Shown here: piece by piece, positions 32,001 to 42,667 of the stretch
Layout of the letters: every line of letters begins with the position of its first letter
How positions within the stretch are numbered: position 1 is the stretch's first letter
Source of the DNA: Carposina sasakii
Lineage: Eukaryota; Arthropoda; Insecta; Lepidoptera; Carposinidae
Reading direction: 5' to 3'
Assembly: GCA_014607495.2 (NCBI GenBank)
Contig: CP053159.1
Location: 8,625,501-8,689,500 of the forward strand
Length of the DNA: 64,000 bases
Notes under the pieces: model-generated
Told to the model about the DNA's origin: nothing
Databases searched by the model: none
The model's input: only the letters and a program-made list of their open reading frames with translations
Made by a program: the position numbers and the translations under genes

Positions 32001-35000
32001 ATTAAAATCCGTACTTGAAATTTATTTAGCGGTACGGCCCCTTTATAATGTAACTTGCAGTAGCGGAGCCGAAGCAATGCCACAGCGAAAATTGAGAGGG
32101 TGTGTGTCCGCGGGGCTAGGTGCGAGACTCGTTGAGACACACACTTAATTTTCGCTATCGGATTGGCTATTGCAAATTAAGTAATCAGGGGGGCGCGGGC
32201 CCGGGATTGAACCTAAGCAGTCCGACTGTAGGCGCACGTGTTAATCATTGGGCTATCACGGTATTACCGTTGTTGAAAATACGTACCAACAATGACCATG
32301 TCGGCGTGGTCGGACACGGTAGGGAACAGCGGGCGCTCGCCGGACACCTCGCAGCGGTACCGTCCTCCGGTCTCCAGCAGCGCCGGCGACAGCGTCACGT
32401 TGCTGCCGTTGGGACTCGACTTCTGTTCACAATATAGCCCCGTCAATACCAGGATATTTTCTATAGCCTACTCCTTAAGATTTAAGAAAAATTTCGTGAC
32501 TTTTGCGAACTATACAGGGTGTGTGTGACAGCTAGGCAAATACTGAAATACTGACCAAGTACCATTGTTTTGAGTTATACGACAGTATTATTACTCGCGG
32601 GAAATGCATTTTTAATTTAATTATCCGCAATGTTTGCTTTCCGCGCCAATTGTATCGGGTGATCCTGTGGCTAGTTAAATGGTTATTGTGTGATACATTG
32701 CTGTTCTTTGGATCACTTGTGACTCTCCTTTGGGGCTGATCAAAATATTAAAAAAAAATTGATCAACTTTTTTTAAATCATACATAGGTTAAAATATTAT
32801 TTTGAAGTCATTATCTAAGGCGTAACTAAACGAACTACGCAATTTTTTTCCAAAAAAAAAGGAAGAAAATATCGGAAAATTTTGAAATTTTTTCGCATCA
32901 GAATCATGGTCTGAACTCGCCATATGAATATTTGCCTGGCTGTTACTTCCACCCTGTATAATAATTTTAGTTGCATTTCAGAGATTTTTTTTACGCAGTC
33001 AGGTTTATTTTCTATATCTAATTATGTGGTTCTATCGGCCCTTGGTGCTCTGCCTACTCCGTACTCCGTAAAGGCGTGATTATATGTATGTATCTAATTA
33101 TAAATATTTTTTTAGGTGAAGCCTTATTAAAATAACCACTATTTTGTTCTGAAAAAATAAAAATAATTCGGAAAATTTCGAAATTTTCCTGCGAATAATT
33201 TCAAGGGTTTTGGCGTCAGAATCATGGTCTTAAGTCATCATATCTATATTTGACTTGGTGTGACTAAACTTATACCCTGTATATCGATGTGAGTGAAGTA
33301 ATGAATTAATAATTTTATTGTGGCTAACTACATAAGAGGAAAATAAACCTGCTACGACGACTACGACTATCTACGACCCGTAGTTGAGCTACGAAAACAT
33401 CGTAGATAGATATTTATAGGTATAGAAATAAACATGAACGAACGTGAATTGTGCGTGGTAAACCATTAGGCAGTTAAATAAACTCTATGTTATAAAATTA
33501 TTAATAAAGAAATGGAAAAATTCTTCACCCGAGTGGGAATCGAACCCACGATCTCTGCATACTCTACTCTATGTTATTTGTAACTATAGGTACATTTTAC
33601 CGGGCAGCTGCCCGCAACCTCATCTAGGTAAATACAGTTCACCGTAGTATTTATTTATTTAGACACACTTACAGAACATACATTAAGAGCAACAATAATT
33701 ACATTTACAACTAAAAATACTATACATACAGACGAATTGAGAACCTCCTCCTTTTTTGAAGTCGGTTAAAAATCTGATGTATGTGCCAATTATAGGTGTG
33801 CTACATCATTATGGTATTGTGATGAACATACCATTGCCATTTCCGCTATTTGGATCAAAATCCCCTGTGTAGTTTTTATGTGAAACACTAAATCAAAACT
33901 ACCTATTTTAATACCTACCACTATATATATATTCTTTATTGCACACAGAAAAAAAACACAAGATACAATATTTTATAAGATAATGTACAAAGGCGAGCTT
34001 ATCTCTAACAGAGATTTCTTCCAGCCAACCATTTAATATAAAGTTATTAGCGAAGAAAAAGAAAATCATACGTGCACAACTAAATTAAAAAAAACCTACC
34101 TAATAAGTTTTTTTAAATCTTATGTTTACACTAAGCTCCTGACATCGGGACAAACTCCTCTTAGTTTTTCGATGTTCAGTGTAGAATAATAGAAAAGTTT
34201 TAAAAAAGGACGAAATAAATTAAATATCACACTCTCAATAGCTCATTCTAAATAGGTATTATAAGCTATTTAGCGTCAGAGCCTCGTCCGTTAAATAGCA
34301 GGGTGCACAAGGGGCAGGTGAGGATGACTTTGGGTCCTAAGGTAATAGTCAAGCACATGAAGTATTAAATGCACTACAATTTGATATAGGCTTTGATATA
34401 GTCGAACTCATGATGGAGCCGAAAAAGACAATCGAGGGAACTCCTCGGCGGTTTACAGCATTTACCGGGTGTTTGGGCTTGATTAATTTATTTTAATGTG
34501 AACTTTACACCTAGATGGGTTATGACTGTCAATAGGGGTCTGATAATGAACACCTTTTACGTTCTATATAGGAATACCACTAATTCTAAAATCGTATATT
34601 ATCGATATTCATCATATCAATGTTTGCACCTCTGGTTTGATTTAATTTAATTTAAATTTGTGAGTATGTGTGGATATTTCCGAATCTATTACGCAAAAAC
34701 CCAACGTACTTTGATGAGGCTTGGAAATTACATTTTATATACAAACATTATTTATTACACATAAACATTATTACATTTTACATATATTTATATATATAGT
34801 TCATGCCAATAAAGTCGTGGGCATCCGCTACATAATAAAGAAACATACCCAAATACAAAATTCACATCAAATAATATGCAGTATATCTGCAATATTGTCT
34901 CTGACAAGTGTTGGCAGCGTGCAATTTCCTACCTGAGATACAAACGTATCGATCGTCTGACTAAGCAGAATTACTCGAATCCCAAATCGCGCTGTAACCA

Positions 35001-38000
35001 AAGGTCTGGATATAGGTGTATCGGCAAGCAGCTGAATATAGCTATTGCAATATCAATTAAGCTATTTTGAAAAGATTTGAAATATTTAGAATTCAACGCA
35101 GTTATCCATTATAGACTAAGAGCTAGCTGCTGTTGACTATCTCAAGATAAAGAATATTTATAATAGCTACTTTACAGCTTTAAGTTATAAGATTATAGTG
35201 TAATGTAGTTTATTTTGTCGTCGTACGTAATATAATAATTAATATAGAAATTATTTGTAGAGAAGCGACGCGAGCGCGATATGAATCAATATCATTTAAT
35301 ATAGTGACCTTAGCGATAGTATCTACATATAAAGTACATTACTAACTATTTCAAATTGAATTAAATAACATCTCAATATAGAAAGATACCTACACAAAAT
35401 TAGATTTAAGTAGCGCTTACCATCAGGTGGCTTCCACGGAAATTTACTACGCCATAATTAATTATATTATTTTGTTAAGGTTGATTTGGAAGGTTCTTAA
35501 GATTATTTATTACACAGTAATAAAACTGTACCTATTAGGTATATAAGTAGGTATTATGAAAAAAGTATTATATCTATTTGTATTAAAATAACAATACTTG
35601 TATAATAAAATTATTAATAAAGAAATGGAAAAAATTCCTCACCCGAGTGGGAATCGAACCCACGACCTCTGCATTCCGTGCTAGCGCTCTAACCACTGAG
35701 CTACCGGGTCAATTACTCAGATGACGAATTTTACCATCTCTTTTCTAAATTACACATTGGCAACGTTATTATTTATCCCGATAGCTATACACTAGCCAAA
35801 TCTCGGCAAACAAAGCTGAATCCCTCAACACAATGTTTAAAGATGAAACGGTCAACCATATCCTAACGAATTATATTAATGGAGAAGTGTTTTTTATAAA
35901 TTTATCTTAGTCAAGATATTATCTATACTATATATTAATAATATTATAAAGCTGAAGAGTTTGTTTGTTTGTTTGTTTGTTTGAACGCGCTAATCTCCGG
36001 AACTAATGGGTCGATTTGAAAAATTATTTCAGTGTTAGATAGTCCATTTATCGAGGAAGGCTATAAGCTATATATGTATGACCCGTCCCGGCTTCGCACG
36101 GGTACAATGCCCCCTCACACGGACGAATTATTAATAAGGAAATGGAAAATATTTGTATTGAATAATAGTAGCTGTCTGATGTGAAGTAAAATGCAGTTAG
36201 AGCATTTAGTAAGTACCCATAGTGATAATACTTATTGGATGACAAGCAGAAAGCAATTAATACAGAGAACGAGACTAGATTTCACACCGCAATATCATAT
36301 GCATTGTCGTATTCCTGGAGTTACTTCTTTGAATCGCAAGGGAAATGCAAATTACGTTCTAGATATTGAATATCAAATATATTTTTATTAAGGCTAATGC
36401 AATCGATTAGTCGAGTGATAATAGGAAAATAGTAGGTACAATATTTTGACAGCCAACGAACCCGACTATAACAATATAATGAAAGCTATTTAGATACTTA
36501 TGAATAATAGTGCATTATAAAAGAGCAAAAATAATTATAATTAAGTACCTGAACTGGCTTGGCTCCTGCAATATTGCACAATCCAAGTAGAAAACTAGAG
36601 CAGCGTCTAATACAGTAGAATAGTAGAGTGCTGAGTCCGCGGTCTAAATGAAAGAAATTAGAACCATTTCCCGGGCGAGTATGTTTGCTCTTCACCTCTC
36701 GCCGTAATATCCGCTCTATATTGTTTCCACTAGACCTAAGCAAACCTGCCGAGTTCGAACTATAAGCAAACCCGACGAGTCGGGATTAATCTAATTACTC
36801 GTACTCTTAAAGTTCAACTCTATTTGTGAACATAGCTTGGGATAAACCGTGGGTAAAACATTAACATAGCAAATTGTAGTAACTTTTTGACGTAAGGGAC
36901 GATTAGTGCTATTTGTGAACTGTTGAAAGTTCGTGATGGAGTTTGTTTGGCTTGACATGACCGTTTTGGGATATTGTGACTGTACAAGTTTTAATTATTT
37001 ATTTTTAAATGAAATTCCGAAATGATAAAAGCAGAGATTATGTGTTGTAAGTATATATACGAAACGAAAGTATAGCAATGTACCTAGTGTCACTATAGGC
37101 AGATACAATGCAGATTTGATGAAAGCGCCTTTTAGTATATTAAGCTATATTTTTTATACAACCTCTTAAATAGGTGTCACTCGATAAAACATGTATATGA
37201 ATACGAAGTATACCTATGTACCCACTTGGATTTTATCCAGCTTGATAGTAAACGTTCTGAAAGCCTAACTGATCTGAGGGTCTAACATACAACTTGGATG
37301 GGTCTCATATCAGATTGTCACAATTAACCTTTCTTTTTCACAAACCAAGAAACTTGTGACACAATTAGAGGTTTGAATAAATTTTAATATAGCCTTTTGG
37401 CATTCGTTATTTTAACATAATCTGTGGGACTTTAATGAGTTTCGAAGAATAAATTTGCATGTTAATAGATCATTATTCCCCAAATTACAGTGATGTTCAG
37501 CGAATGCGGAATCTGTCACATTAATGGAAACACTGATCCTATTTGGACATATTTTAATAATATTCAAGGTACAAACATTGTTATTTTGTAATAATGTTCG
37601 AGTGTTAAAATAGCTAAAATGTTAATTAGAGTGTCCTAAGTAGACGTGGCGGAGGACAATCATCGCAGATACGAAGAAGTAAGGAAGACCAAGACTGGAA
37701 CGAATTAAAACGCGAAGCTCAAGAACGAGCGGGATAGCGGAGAACTGTGGAGGCCCTGTGCCCTATCTAAACACTTATCTTAAAATAAAAATTAGTAGTA
37801 ATAGACAATTTTATTTTATTATTTGTGGGCCCTAAAACATCACACTATTAGGTATGATCAGTTGATACCTATACCTTGGAGAAATGGAGAGAAAGTGTCT
37901 ACTTTTTTGACTCTGAATAATTTGTTCCTCTAACCTAATAAATGTACATACAATGGACCGTGGACTACGACCGTGATTTTTAAAGGTAATGTAGAATATA

Positions 38001-39741
38001 ACGAGTTTCTGTAAGCGTCTATTTTTTGCCTAAAGCATAACACGACGTATAACACAAAAGACCCGAGTTTAATTTGTAAATGTAATGTATTCGAGGCAAA
38101 AATAACATGAACGCTCGTTTGTTTCTCCAAATACATGTTTTACCAAATATGCAAATAATAAGCACTACGAGGTGATTGGTACACAGCTTTCCATATACAA
38201 TTACAGCCTGGCAAATAATTAAAAAAACTGAACAAATACCATTTGTTACAAGACAGTGTTCTTACTAGCAGAAAGTGCATTTTGAATTTGATTATGCGCA
38301 AGTTTGCTTTCCGAGCCAATTGTATCTTGTGACTCTCATGATGATTAGTTACATGTCGTCGGCATATATCAAATTATCAAAATGCGTAACTCCAAAAAAA
38401 TATCGAAATTTTAAACATTATTCTAATAGGAAGGTAACACGATTCTACGCCAGATGGCATTAAAGGTAAAATTTAGTTTATTTTTGGGGATTTGATAATT
38501 ACCAAAAAATTTTAATTTTCATAATTAGACCAACGATATGCTTTTATGACCGTAACTTTAAAAAAAGTAATTTATTGTTTAAAAACTTTTCTGTAAGTCA
38601 TTATTTAAGGTCTAATGAAAAAATGTTGGAATTTTCCTGTGAAAATTTTCAGTGATTTTCGCCTCAGAGTTATGGTCTGAATTCAGCATATCAATATTTG
38701 GCTGGCTGTCACTCATACCCTGTATTACTTACAAATAAAACCTACTTCGTATATGTGTAATTTTCAAATAAATAATGTTTACGGTTTTTTTTATTTGTAT
38801 TTATATTGAAAGATCATAAAATAAAAGAAACATTAGCGGAAGAAAAACTTCACTAGTGTGAAAACTTTCCGGGATATAACGATTTCAAAATCACAATTTT
38901 AGACTTGCCAAAAAACGCTCCATACAAACGACTACCACAATTATGACGTCACTCTTTCGTAACTTGTATGCGCGTAAAAGAACTTTGTTCTGCAGCTATT
39001 TTAAATATTGTGTTTATAAATATGGTCACAAAGCAAAAGTTGCTGTAAATGATGCAGGTGGATATGTCGCCTACTCAATACAATACTGTCACAACTCAAA
39101 ATTTGATGAGTTTTAACTGTTATCGTACATTAATTTGTGTTGCTATCAACTACGTAAAGCAACAAAGACGGAAATTTTAAGTCACGTATTTGTTGATACA
39201 CGGCGTTATGTGCCATTATTGCACCGGCCTAATAGTTCAATCATCTGTCACACAACAACGGCACGACACTAGTCGGTCGCCCATACCTATGTTTTTCCAT
39301 TTTGGCTAACTCCATACCAAACTTTATAAAAATCGCTCCAACCGTTTTTACGTGAAAAAGTAATAAACATCCATCCATACTTACAAACTTTCGCTTTCAT
39401 AATATTATTTATTAGGATTGCCTACTAAACAAAACCTAAAGCCTTTGGATAGATATGTACCTAATGACATTATAAATTTACAACCATATGCCTATTCATA
39501 TTTAAAAGATGGAAAAAAATGCTTACATCTACGTCCACTCCTGGCAATGGAAATTTCCTCCTCGGCTCTATATCCCTGGGCACATGCCGGAAGAACTCCT
39601 TGCCATCTTTGTACCATTTGACAGAGTAGAGCACATCAGCCGGGCCGAGCTGCCAGCGACATGACAACTGTGCTCGCGTGCCCAGCGGCACGTGCCCGGG
39701 CACCCTGAGCTCCAGCAGCTCCAGGCTTATGACGCTGTACT
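28858..39741 (-). CDS. beat: Beat-family two-Ig-domain protein with hydrophobic C-terminus, 5' exon missing
   Basis: Exons in transcript order: 39741-39527, 32422-32287, 30890-30631, 29097-28858. All splice sites are GT-AG and phases agree (2-base entry, 0, 1, 0), giving 282 residues plus stop; the signal-peptide exon was not found upstream. Ig1 has LSCRW, then DVLYSVKWYKDGKEFFRH, then YRCEVSGE. Ig2 has VHVTCSS, AWYINGE and LKCLATIATVYWRSNEE. The last ~30 residues include the hydrophobic LATPCLLLLCSCLAKVL after a small-residue GGAASS stretch, suggesting GPI or transmembrane attachment, unlike gene 1. Exon sizes and phases parallel gene 1, so the pair is a likely tandem duplication. Subtype not assigned. 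The first intron in this window is 7.1 kb. Confidence 0.88.
29098..30476. other. Intron of beat gene 2
   Basis: No exon seen. At 29515-29585 there is a fragment of the 6815-type repeat (CGGGACCTGATATAAGAG). A plus-strand frame near 29300-29463 has a hydrophobic stretch but no in-frame ATG before it; I do not call it. Confidence 0.5.
30477..30604. mobile_element. MITE, family E, 128 bp, next to a splice donor
   Basis: AAACCTCGAGCACACCGAAT at the left and GGTGTGCTTGAGGTTTT at the right are terminal inverted repeats. Inner arms with ACGTGCACGTCTACGC are also present. It ends 20 nt from the GTAAGT donor of exon 30631-30890 (plus 30625-30630). A larger relative is at 60174-60387. Confidence 0.75.
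30631..30890 (-). CDS. beat: Beat gene 2, Ig2 exon
   Basis: Acceptor CCCCACAG, donor GTAAGT. Two bases complete an Ala codon; 86 codons follow. It encodes LPDHGPTITGSRLRYQIGD, the Cys of HVTCSSG, AWYINGE with the Ig Trp, and ends KKGDLKLK, phase 0 before the terminal exon. Confidence 0.93.
30891..31569. other. Intron of beat gene 2
   Basis: No exon. TACCCCTTCTGTTACATCCT near 31146 is one end of a family D MITE. The remainder is AT-rich. Confidence 0.5.
31570..31735. mobile_element. Fragment of the 13629-type inverted-repeat element
   Basis: CATTGAGGGGTCGCCCACCA plus CGGGCCCTACACCCTCCG equals one terminus of the 13629-13932 element. The following GCAACGAGAAGCCAGACCTA and AACCATAAATACATAGCTG equal its interior in reverse. 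The second terminus is missing. It lies in an intron. Confidence 0.7.
31895..32266 (-). mobile_element. tRNA-derived SINE, minus strand, next to a splice donor
   Basis: The minus-strand head at ~32262 has TAGCCCAATGATTAACACG (A box) and TAGGTTCAATCCCGGG (B box). The end near 31900-31960 (CACTCTATATTTTCTCATTC) corresponds to the body of the SINE at 27085. The middle contains an inverted TGTGTGTCCGCGGGGC / TTGAGACACACAC segment. Its 5' end is about 15-20 nt from the GTACGT donor of exon 32287-32422. Confidence 0.65.
32287..32422 (-). CDS. beat: Beat gene 2, second Ig1 exon
   Basis: Acceptor GTGAACAG, donor GTACGT (plus 32281-32286). 136 nt, phase 0 in and 1 out, the same length as the paralogous exon 7031-7166. 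It encodes NGSNVTLS (two sequons), GGRYRCEVSGERPLFPTV and DMVIV. Its GC content is far above that of the flanking introns. Confidence 0.93.
32515..32956. mobile_element. MITE, family C, copy 2
   Basis: CAGGGTGTGTGTGACAGCTA at the left and GCCTGGCTGTTACTTCCACC at the right, TA on both sides. The interior carries GCATCAGAATCATGGTCTGA. It lies in the large beat intron. Confidence 0.82.
33125..33279. mobile_element. MITE, family C, right-end fragment
   Basis: TTTTGGCGTCAGAATCATGG through ATACCCTG before TATA. Only about 150 bp of one end, 170 bp after the previous copy. Positions 33050-33090 hold a LINE-tail-like CTCTGCCTACTCCGTAC. Confidence 0.65.
33492..33562 (-). mobile_element. Composite SINE, tail and B-box fragment
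   Basis: ATTATTAATAAAGAAATGGA followed by CCGAGTGGGAATCGAACCCA equals the 3' part of the SINE at 16736 and 35605; the A-box side is missing. Confidence 0.75.
33650..34035. repeat. Tails of retroelement-like repeats
   Basis: 33725-33780 has CATACAGACGAATTGAGAAC and TTTTTTGAAGTCGGTTAAAA, the 3' end also seen at 49030-49075. 33930-34035 has ATTCTTTATTGCACACAG and AGGCGAGCTTATCTC, resembling the reverse complement of a LINE 3' end with poly(A). Both are non-coding. Confidence 0.55.
34036..35604. other. Beat gene 2 large intron, no exon seen
   Basis: AT-rich. 34240-34560 is moderately complex; GATCGTCTGACTAAGCAG near 34952 is unique. No conserved domain in any frame. Confidence 0.5.
35605..35860 (-). 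mobile_element. Composite tRNA-related SINE, copy 2
   Basis: The minus-strand tRNA-like part (GGTAGCTCAGTGGTTAGAGC, GGGTTCGATTCCCAC) spans 35640-35710 with intact D and T arms and a partly paired acceptor. The anticodon arm does not close. The upstream part (AACATTGTGTTGAGGGATTC...) equals that at 16736-16995. Confidence 0.78.
35930..36123 (-). repeat. 'GACTTCGTCCGCGTG' repeat variant with GTTT microsatellite
   Basis: GTTTGTTTGTTTGTTTGTTT at about 35959, CGCGCTAATCTCCGGAACT and CCGTCCCGGCTTCGCACGGG. It shares its arrangement with the plus-strand copy at 47088-47520. Confidence 0.7.
36124..38200. other. Beat gene 2 large intron, no exon seen
   Basis: AT-rich. A short piece of the SINE tail (ATTATTAATAAGGAAATGG) is at about 36126. 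A block near 37640-37750 (GTGGCGGAGGACAATC, GAAGACCAAGACTGGAACG) looks like a worn reverse-transcriptase end but is too short to call. Confidence 0.45.
38201..38722. mobile_element. MITE, family C, long diverged copy
   Basis: ACAGCCTGGCAAATAATT at the left and GGCTGGCTGTCACTCATACC at the right before CTGTA. About 520 bp; the left terminus is degraded. Confidence 0.7.
38723..39300. other. Beat gene 2 large intron, no exon seen
   Basis: 38870-39270 is a fairly complex stretch (ATTATGACGTCACTCTTTCG) that could be a repeat I do not know; no coding signal. Confidence 0.4.
39301..39417 (+). repeat. 'ACTAGTGGACGCCCGCG' family, 3' fragment
   Basis: GCTAACTCCATACCAAACTT, ATCGCTCCAACCGTTTTTAC and CATCCATCC before a TATTATTTATTAGG end. 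It ends 110 nt from the exon at 39527. Confidence 0.72.
39527..39741 (-). CDS. beat: Beat gene 2, first Ig1 exon
   Basis: Acceptor TTTGTTTCAG, donor GTAAGC (plus 39521-39526). It enters with two bases (AG) and ends in phase 0 after GVDVD. It encodes LLELRVPGHVPLG, the first Ig1 Cys, and DVLYSVKWYKDGKEFFRHVP. It needs an upstream exon ending with one base, presumably the signal peptide; none was recognised up to 64000. Confidence 0.93.
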
Positions 39742-39876
39742 CTGAAACAAATTATGAGATATATTTCAAGCGGTTTGTTTACTATTTATCTGTATCTCTA
39801 TTTATTTATCCAGTTATAACGATACTGGAGATTGATAGAGAATTGGGGGTGTTGTTGGGTTCGACAAACAGTTTAG

Positions 39877-40136
39877 ACCTCTGCCTCGAATTTGGTGGGC
39901 ATCGAGGCGGGCGCAGCGGCGCGGCAGGGCGGTGGCGGGTAGATGATATGCATATAAAATATGTTATCAAATGGAGCCGTTTTCGAAAACCGTTATTCTG
40001 AAAACAGATCTTTAGCCGACACAACACTATGCCGCTACAGAGCAGCTCGTGCTACCCGCTGGTTTCCAGAACGAGTCAGCGCTACCCGCGCCGCCGCCGC
40101 ACCCACCCTGCTACCCGCCAAATTCGAGGCAGAGGC
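39877..40136. mobile_element. GC-rich MITE with TTTAG target duplication
   Basis: Terminal inverted repeats CCTCTGCCTCGAATTTGG at both ends, with direct TTTAG at 39872-39876 and 40137-40141. Subterminal blocks GGCGGGCGCAGCGGCG and CGCCGCCGCCGCACCC are also inverted. It lies 136 nt upstream of the first Ig1 exon of beat gene 2. Confidence 0.82.
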
Positions 40137-41820
40137 TTTAGGCATCCAAAGGCAATGTCAACCGCTATGATCATCACATATATGTGGTGGACTATGTTGA
40201 AAGCATTCCGCTTAATATATTTAACCCTTCTGTTACAACTTATATACAGAGTTTGGCATTATGCTTTGTTAAGATTTACTATATTAATAAAATGGGTTAA
40301 TTTTTTTTTCTACTGTGCAGAAATGTACAGGTTTGCAGTAATATTTTTGTTCCTTTGTTTAAAAAGTAAAATGTGATCGGGTCTGTAAGCGTAATCCGCA
40401 CTTCAATCTATCACTTATATTATCTACACGACATATGCAAACACACCTATACAAACGTTATTTATATCAGCATTTACCAAATTGTGATAATTACATGTAA
40501 ATTACCCAAACTACGGCACGCGCCATGCGTGACAAAGTCCCTAGATGTGAATGATTCCACAAGTTTTTTGCAATAAAATTATTCGTCGTTTACGTTAAGG
40601 TGTAGCAAGTATTTTTATTTGGCTGTAGGTAGCGTGTTATGAAGGCAAAAATCCATTAAACGCCACGTCAAATAATTTCCCATGTGACGTTCGCTCGCGG
40701 CCCGTAAAAGAGGCACTATTGCCCTCGCCCAGCGCTGGATAATATTACTTTACGACCCGCGGGGCGAAGCACAAATGTAAGTAAATTGGCGAATAAAGAC
40801 AACCAAACAGTTGCGCCACACGCCGATATTAGACATGTTTTAAAGCGAGTTCGATATGTTATTAAAAAATTCACATTGACAGCGCGGCTATACTAAATAT
40901 AGTTTAAAGTTTAACCCAAGATCAACCGTTGTTATTCTGGCATATTTGGCAAGTCTACAAGTAGGTACAAAAATAAATCAAACGAAAGATAGGGACAAGA
41001 AAATGCTAATTTTGCAATGAAAATGTTTTAATTTATTTTAATGCTAACAACCATGATGTTACAAACATACAAGTCAGGTACCTAGATAGTCTACATCTTT
41101 GTTTTCAGCTAATTAGCTTAAAGACAGAACACAAATAAAGAAAATGCTTGATTGCTTCCAAAAGTTGTTGAAGAACATCTAAAATGTATCAGTTTAATTA
41201 AGAAGCTCCTGCACTGCGCTTATTGGATATTTTTATAGCTGGTATAGGTAGGTTAGATAGAAATAAAATCTCAAGAGCCATTTCATTAACTACTTAGGTT
41301 AACTAACTATCTATCTATTTTTTTAGCTACGTGATTCGATTTAAACTATTTTGCGCTTTGGAGGAAAATTGATGATGGGTTTTCTTTTTCCTTTGCACTT
41401 TGAGAATTGAATGCAACCTGGAGAATTTTATGCACTTCTTATGTACCCTCTTTATTTAATTATTTTATCCTAATCCTAATCATCATTAGACAAAAAATTA
41501 ATAGAATACCCAATAATAGATAGACACGTCGATTTGTGGTTTTCTGAAGCACTTTGACTTTCGCTTTCACGGAGAGAAAAGTTTGTTATTTCTCGTTCAT
41601 TTCTGCTTTTTTGCTAAATTATCCATACTAATATTATAAAGAGATGATCTACTTATATAGAATGTCATCATGTATGTACTAAGGTAGTTAATAATACCTA
41701 TAGTGATGATAAAAAAAACAAAAGAGACTTACATATTGCAAATAAAGAAACGAATATTTATAGTTATAGCACGTTATATTACAAGCGATCAAGTCGCGGT
41801 TGCTCCGAACTGCCTACAGC
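40137..41820. other. Intron or upstream DNA of beat gene 2, no gene seen
   Basis: 40690-40860 is unique and CG-richer (TTCGCTCGCGGCCCGTAAAA, GACCCGCGGGGCGAAGC). No signal-peptide exon fits in phase. The rest is AT-rich. Confidence 0.4.
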
Positions 41821-42096
41821 CATTGGGCGTTTTTCCAGTACTTAGACAATACGGCCACAAGACGATCACGACAACGACACGACCACGGTTTTTTAAAAGT
41901 AAAAATGTATTAAATAGTGTCGTCTAGTGGAAAAACTGGCAACGACGGAATGTCGTAGTCGTGTCGTTGTCGTGTCATCTAGTAGAAAAACTGCCAACGA
42001 CGAAATGTCGTAGTCGTGTCGTTGTCGTGTCGTCTAGTGGAAAAACTGCCAACGACGAAATGTCGTAGTCGTGTCGTCTAGTGGAAAACGCCCATT
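41821..42096. mobile_element. MITE with internal ~55-bp tandem repeats
   Basis: Ends CATTGGGCGTTTTTCCA and TGGAAAACGCCCATT are inverted. The inside has about three tandem units containing CTAGTGGAAAAACTGCCAAC and GTCGTAGTCGTGTCGTTGTC, themselves related to the subterminal sequence. This is the pattern of a MITE whose ends have been amplified internally. Confidence 0.8.
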
Positions 42097-42349
42097 AGAA
42101 CGCGACAGACGTTTTCCCACTGTTCGCATTAGACATGTTTGTCGAGGTGTGCTCAGCACTTGTCTACGGAAGCTCGCTAAGTGACGTCAGCGCGATGCGA
42201 GTGCCGTCTGCCGCCGATAGTGCACGTACAACGCACAAAAGCTGTAAAGACGCGTCTTATGCGCCTTTTGTGTTATCAACGTGTGGTGATGAAACCTTTT
42301 TTAACACTTGTAGCTTTGTAGAAAATAAACTGGGAATATGCCAGACATT
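42097..42349. other. Unique, CG-rich stretch
   Basis: GCTAAGTGACGTCAGCGCGA near 42175 contains a perfect CRE-like TGACGTCA, surrounded by GATGCGAGTGCCGTCTGCCG. A 100-codon plus-strand frame crosses into the next repeat and is not a gene. A regulatory role is only a possibility. Confidence 0.3.
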
Positions 42350-42539
42350 CCGGGAGGTGGGCAGCAGCGCCTCCCGTGTTGACAACATAGTCCAAAATAC
42401 AAACTGCGGTTACCAACCCGCCTACCCAGCGTGGTGACTATGGGCAAATACCCCCCATGGCAGTCTTGTGGCGTGCCCTGGGGGAGGCCTACGTCCAGCA
42501 GTGGACTGCAATAGGCTGATGATGATGATGATGATGATG
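42350..42539 (+). mobile_element. RTE-tailed SINE-like element with long TGATGA tail
   Basis: CGGGAGGTGGGCAGCAGCGC, GTGGTGACTATGGGCAAATA, then GGGGGAGGCCTACGTCCAGC, AGTGGACTGCAATAGG and about seven GATs. The last coding-like piece translates as GEAYVQQWTAIG, identical in type to the end of RTE ORFs. Confidence 0.78.
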
Positions 42540-42667
42540 CCAGACAAAGTATTCTATTATTAGGGCAGGTATGATTTTTTAAATGTTTGGACAGTAATGT
42601 CAGACAAAGTATCTTAGGGCAAAGTATTTTATCTATATTTCTTTTTCTATTCTATATCTATCTATAC

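Noticed and set aside
42135..42437. 100-codon plus-strand ORF
   Set aside because: Its second part is the RTE-tailed SINE-like repeat beginning at 42350; the first part has no domain.
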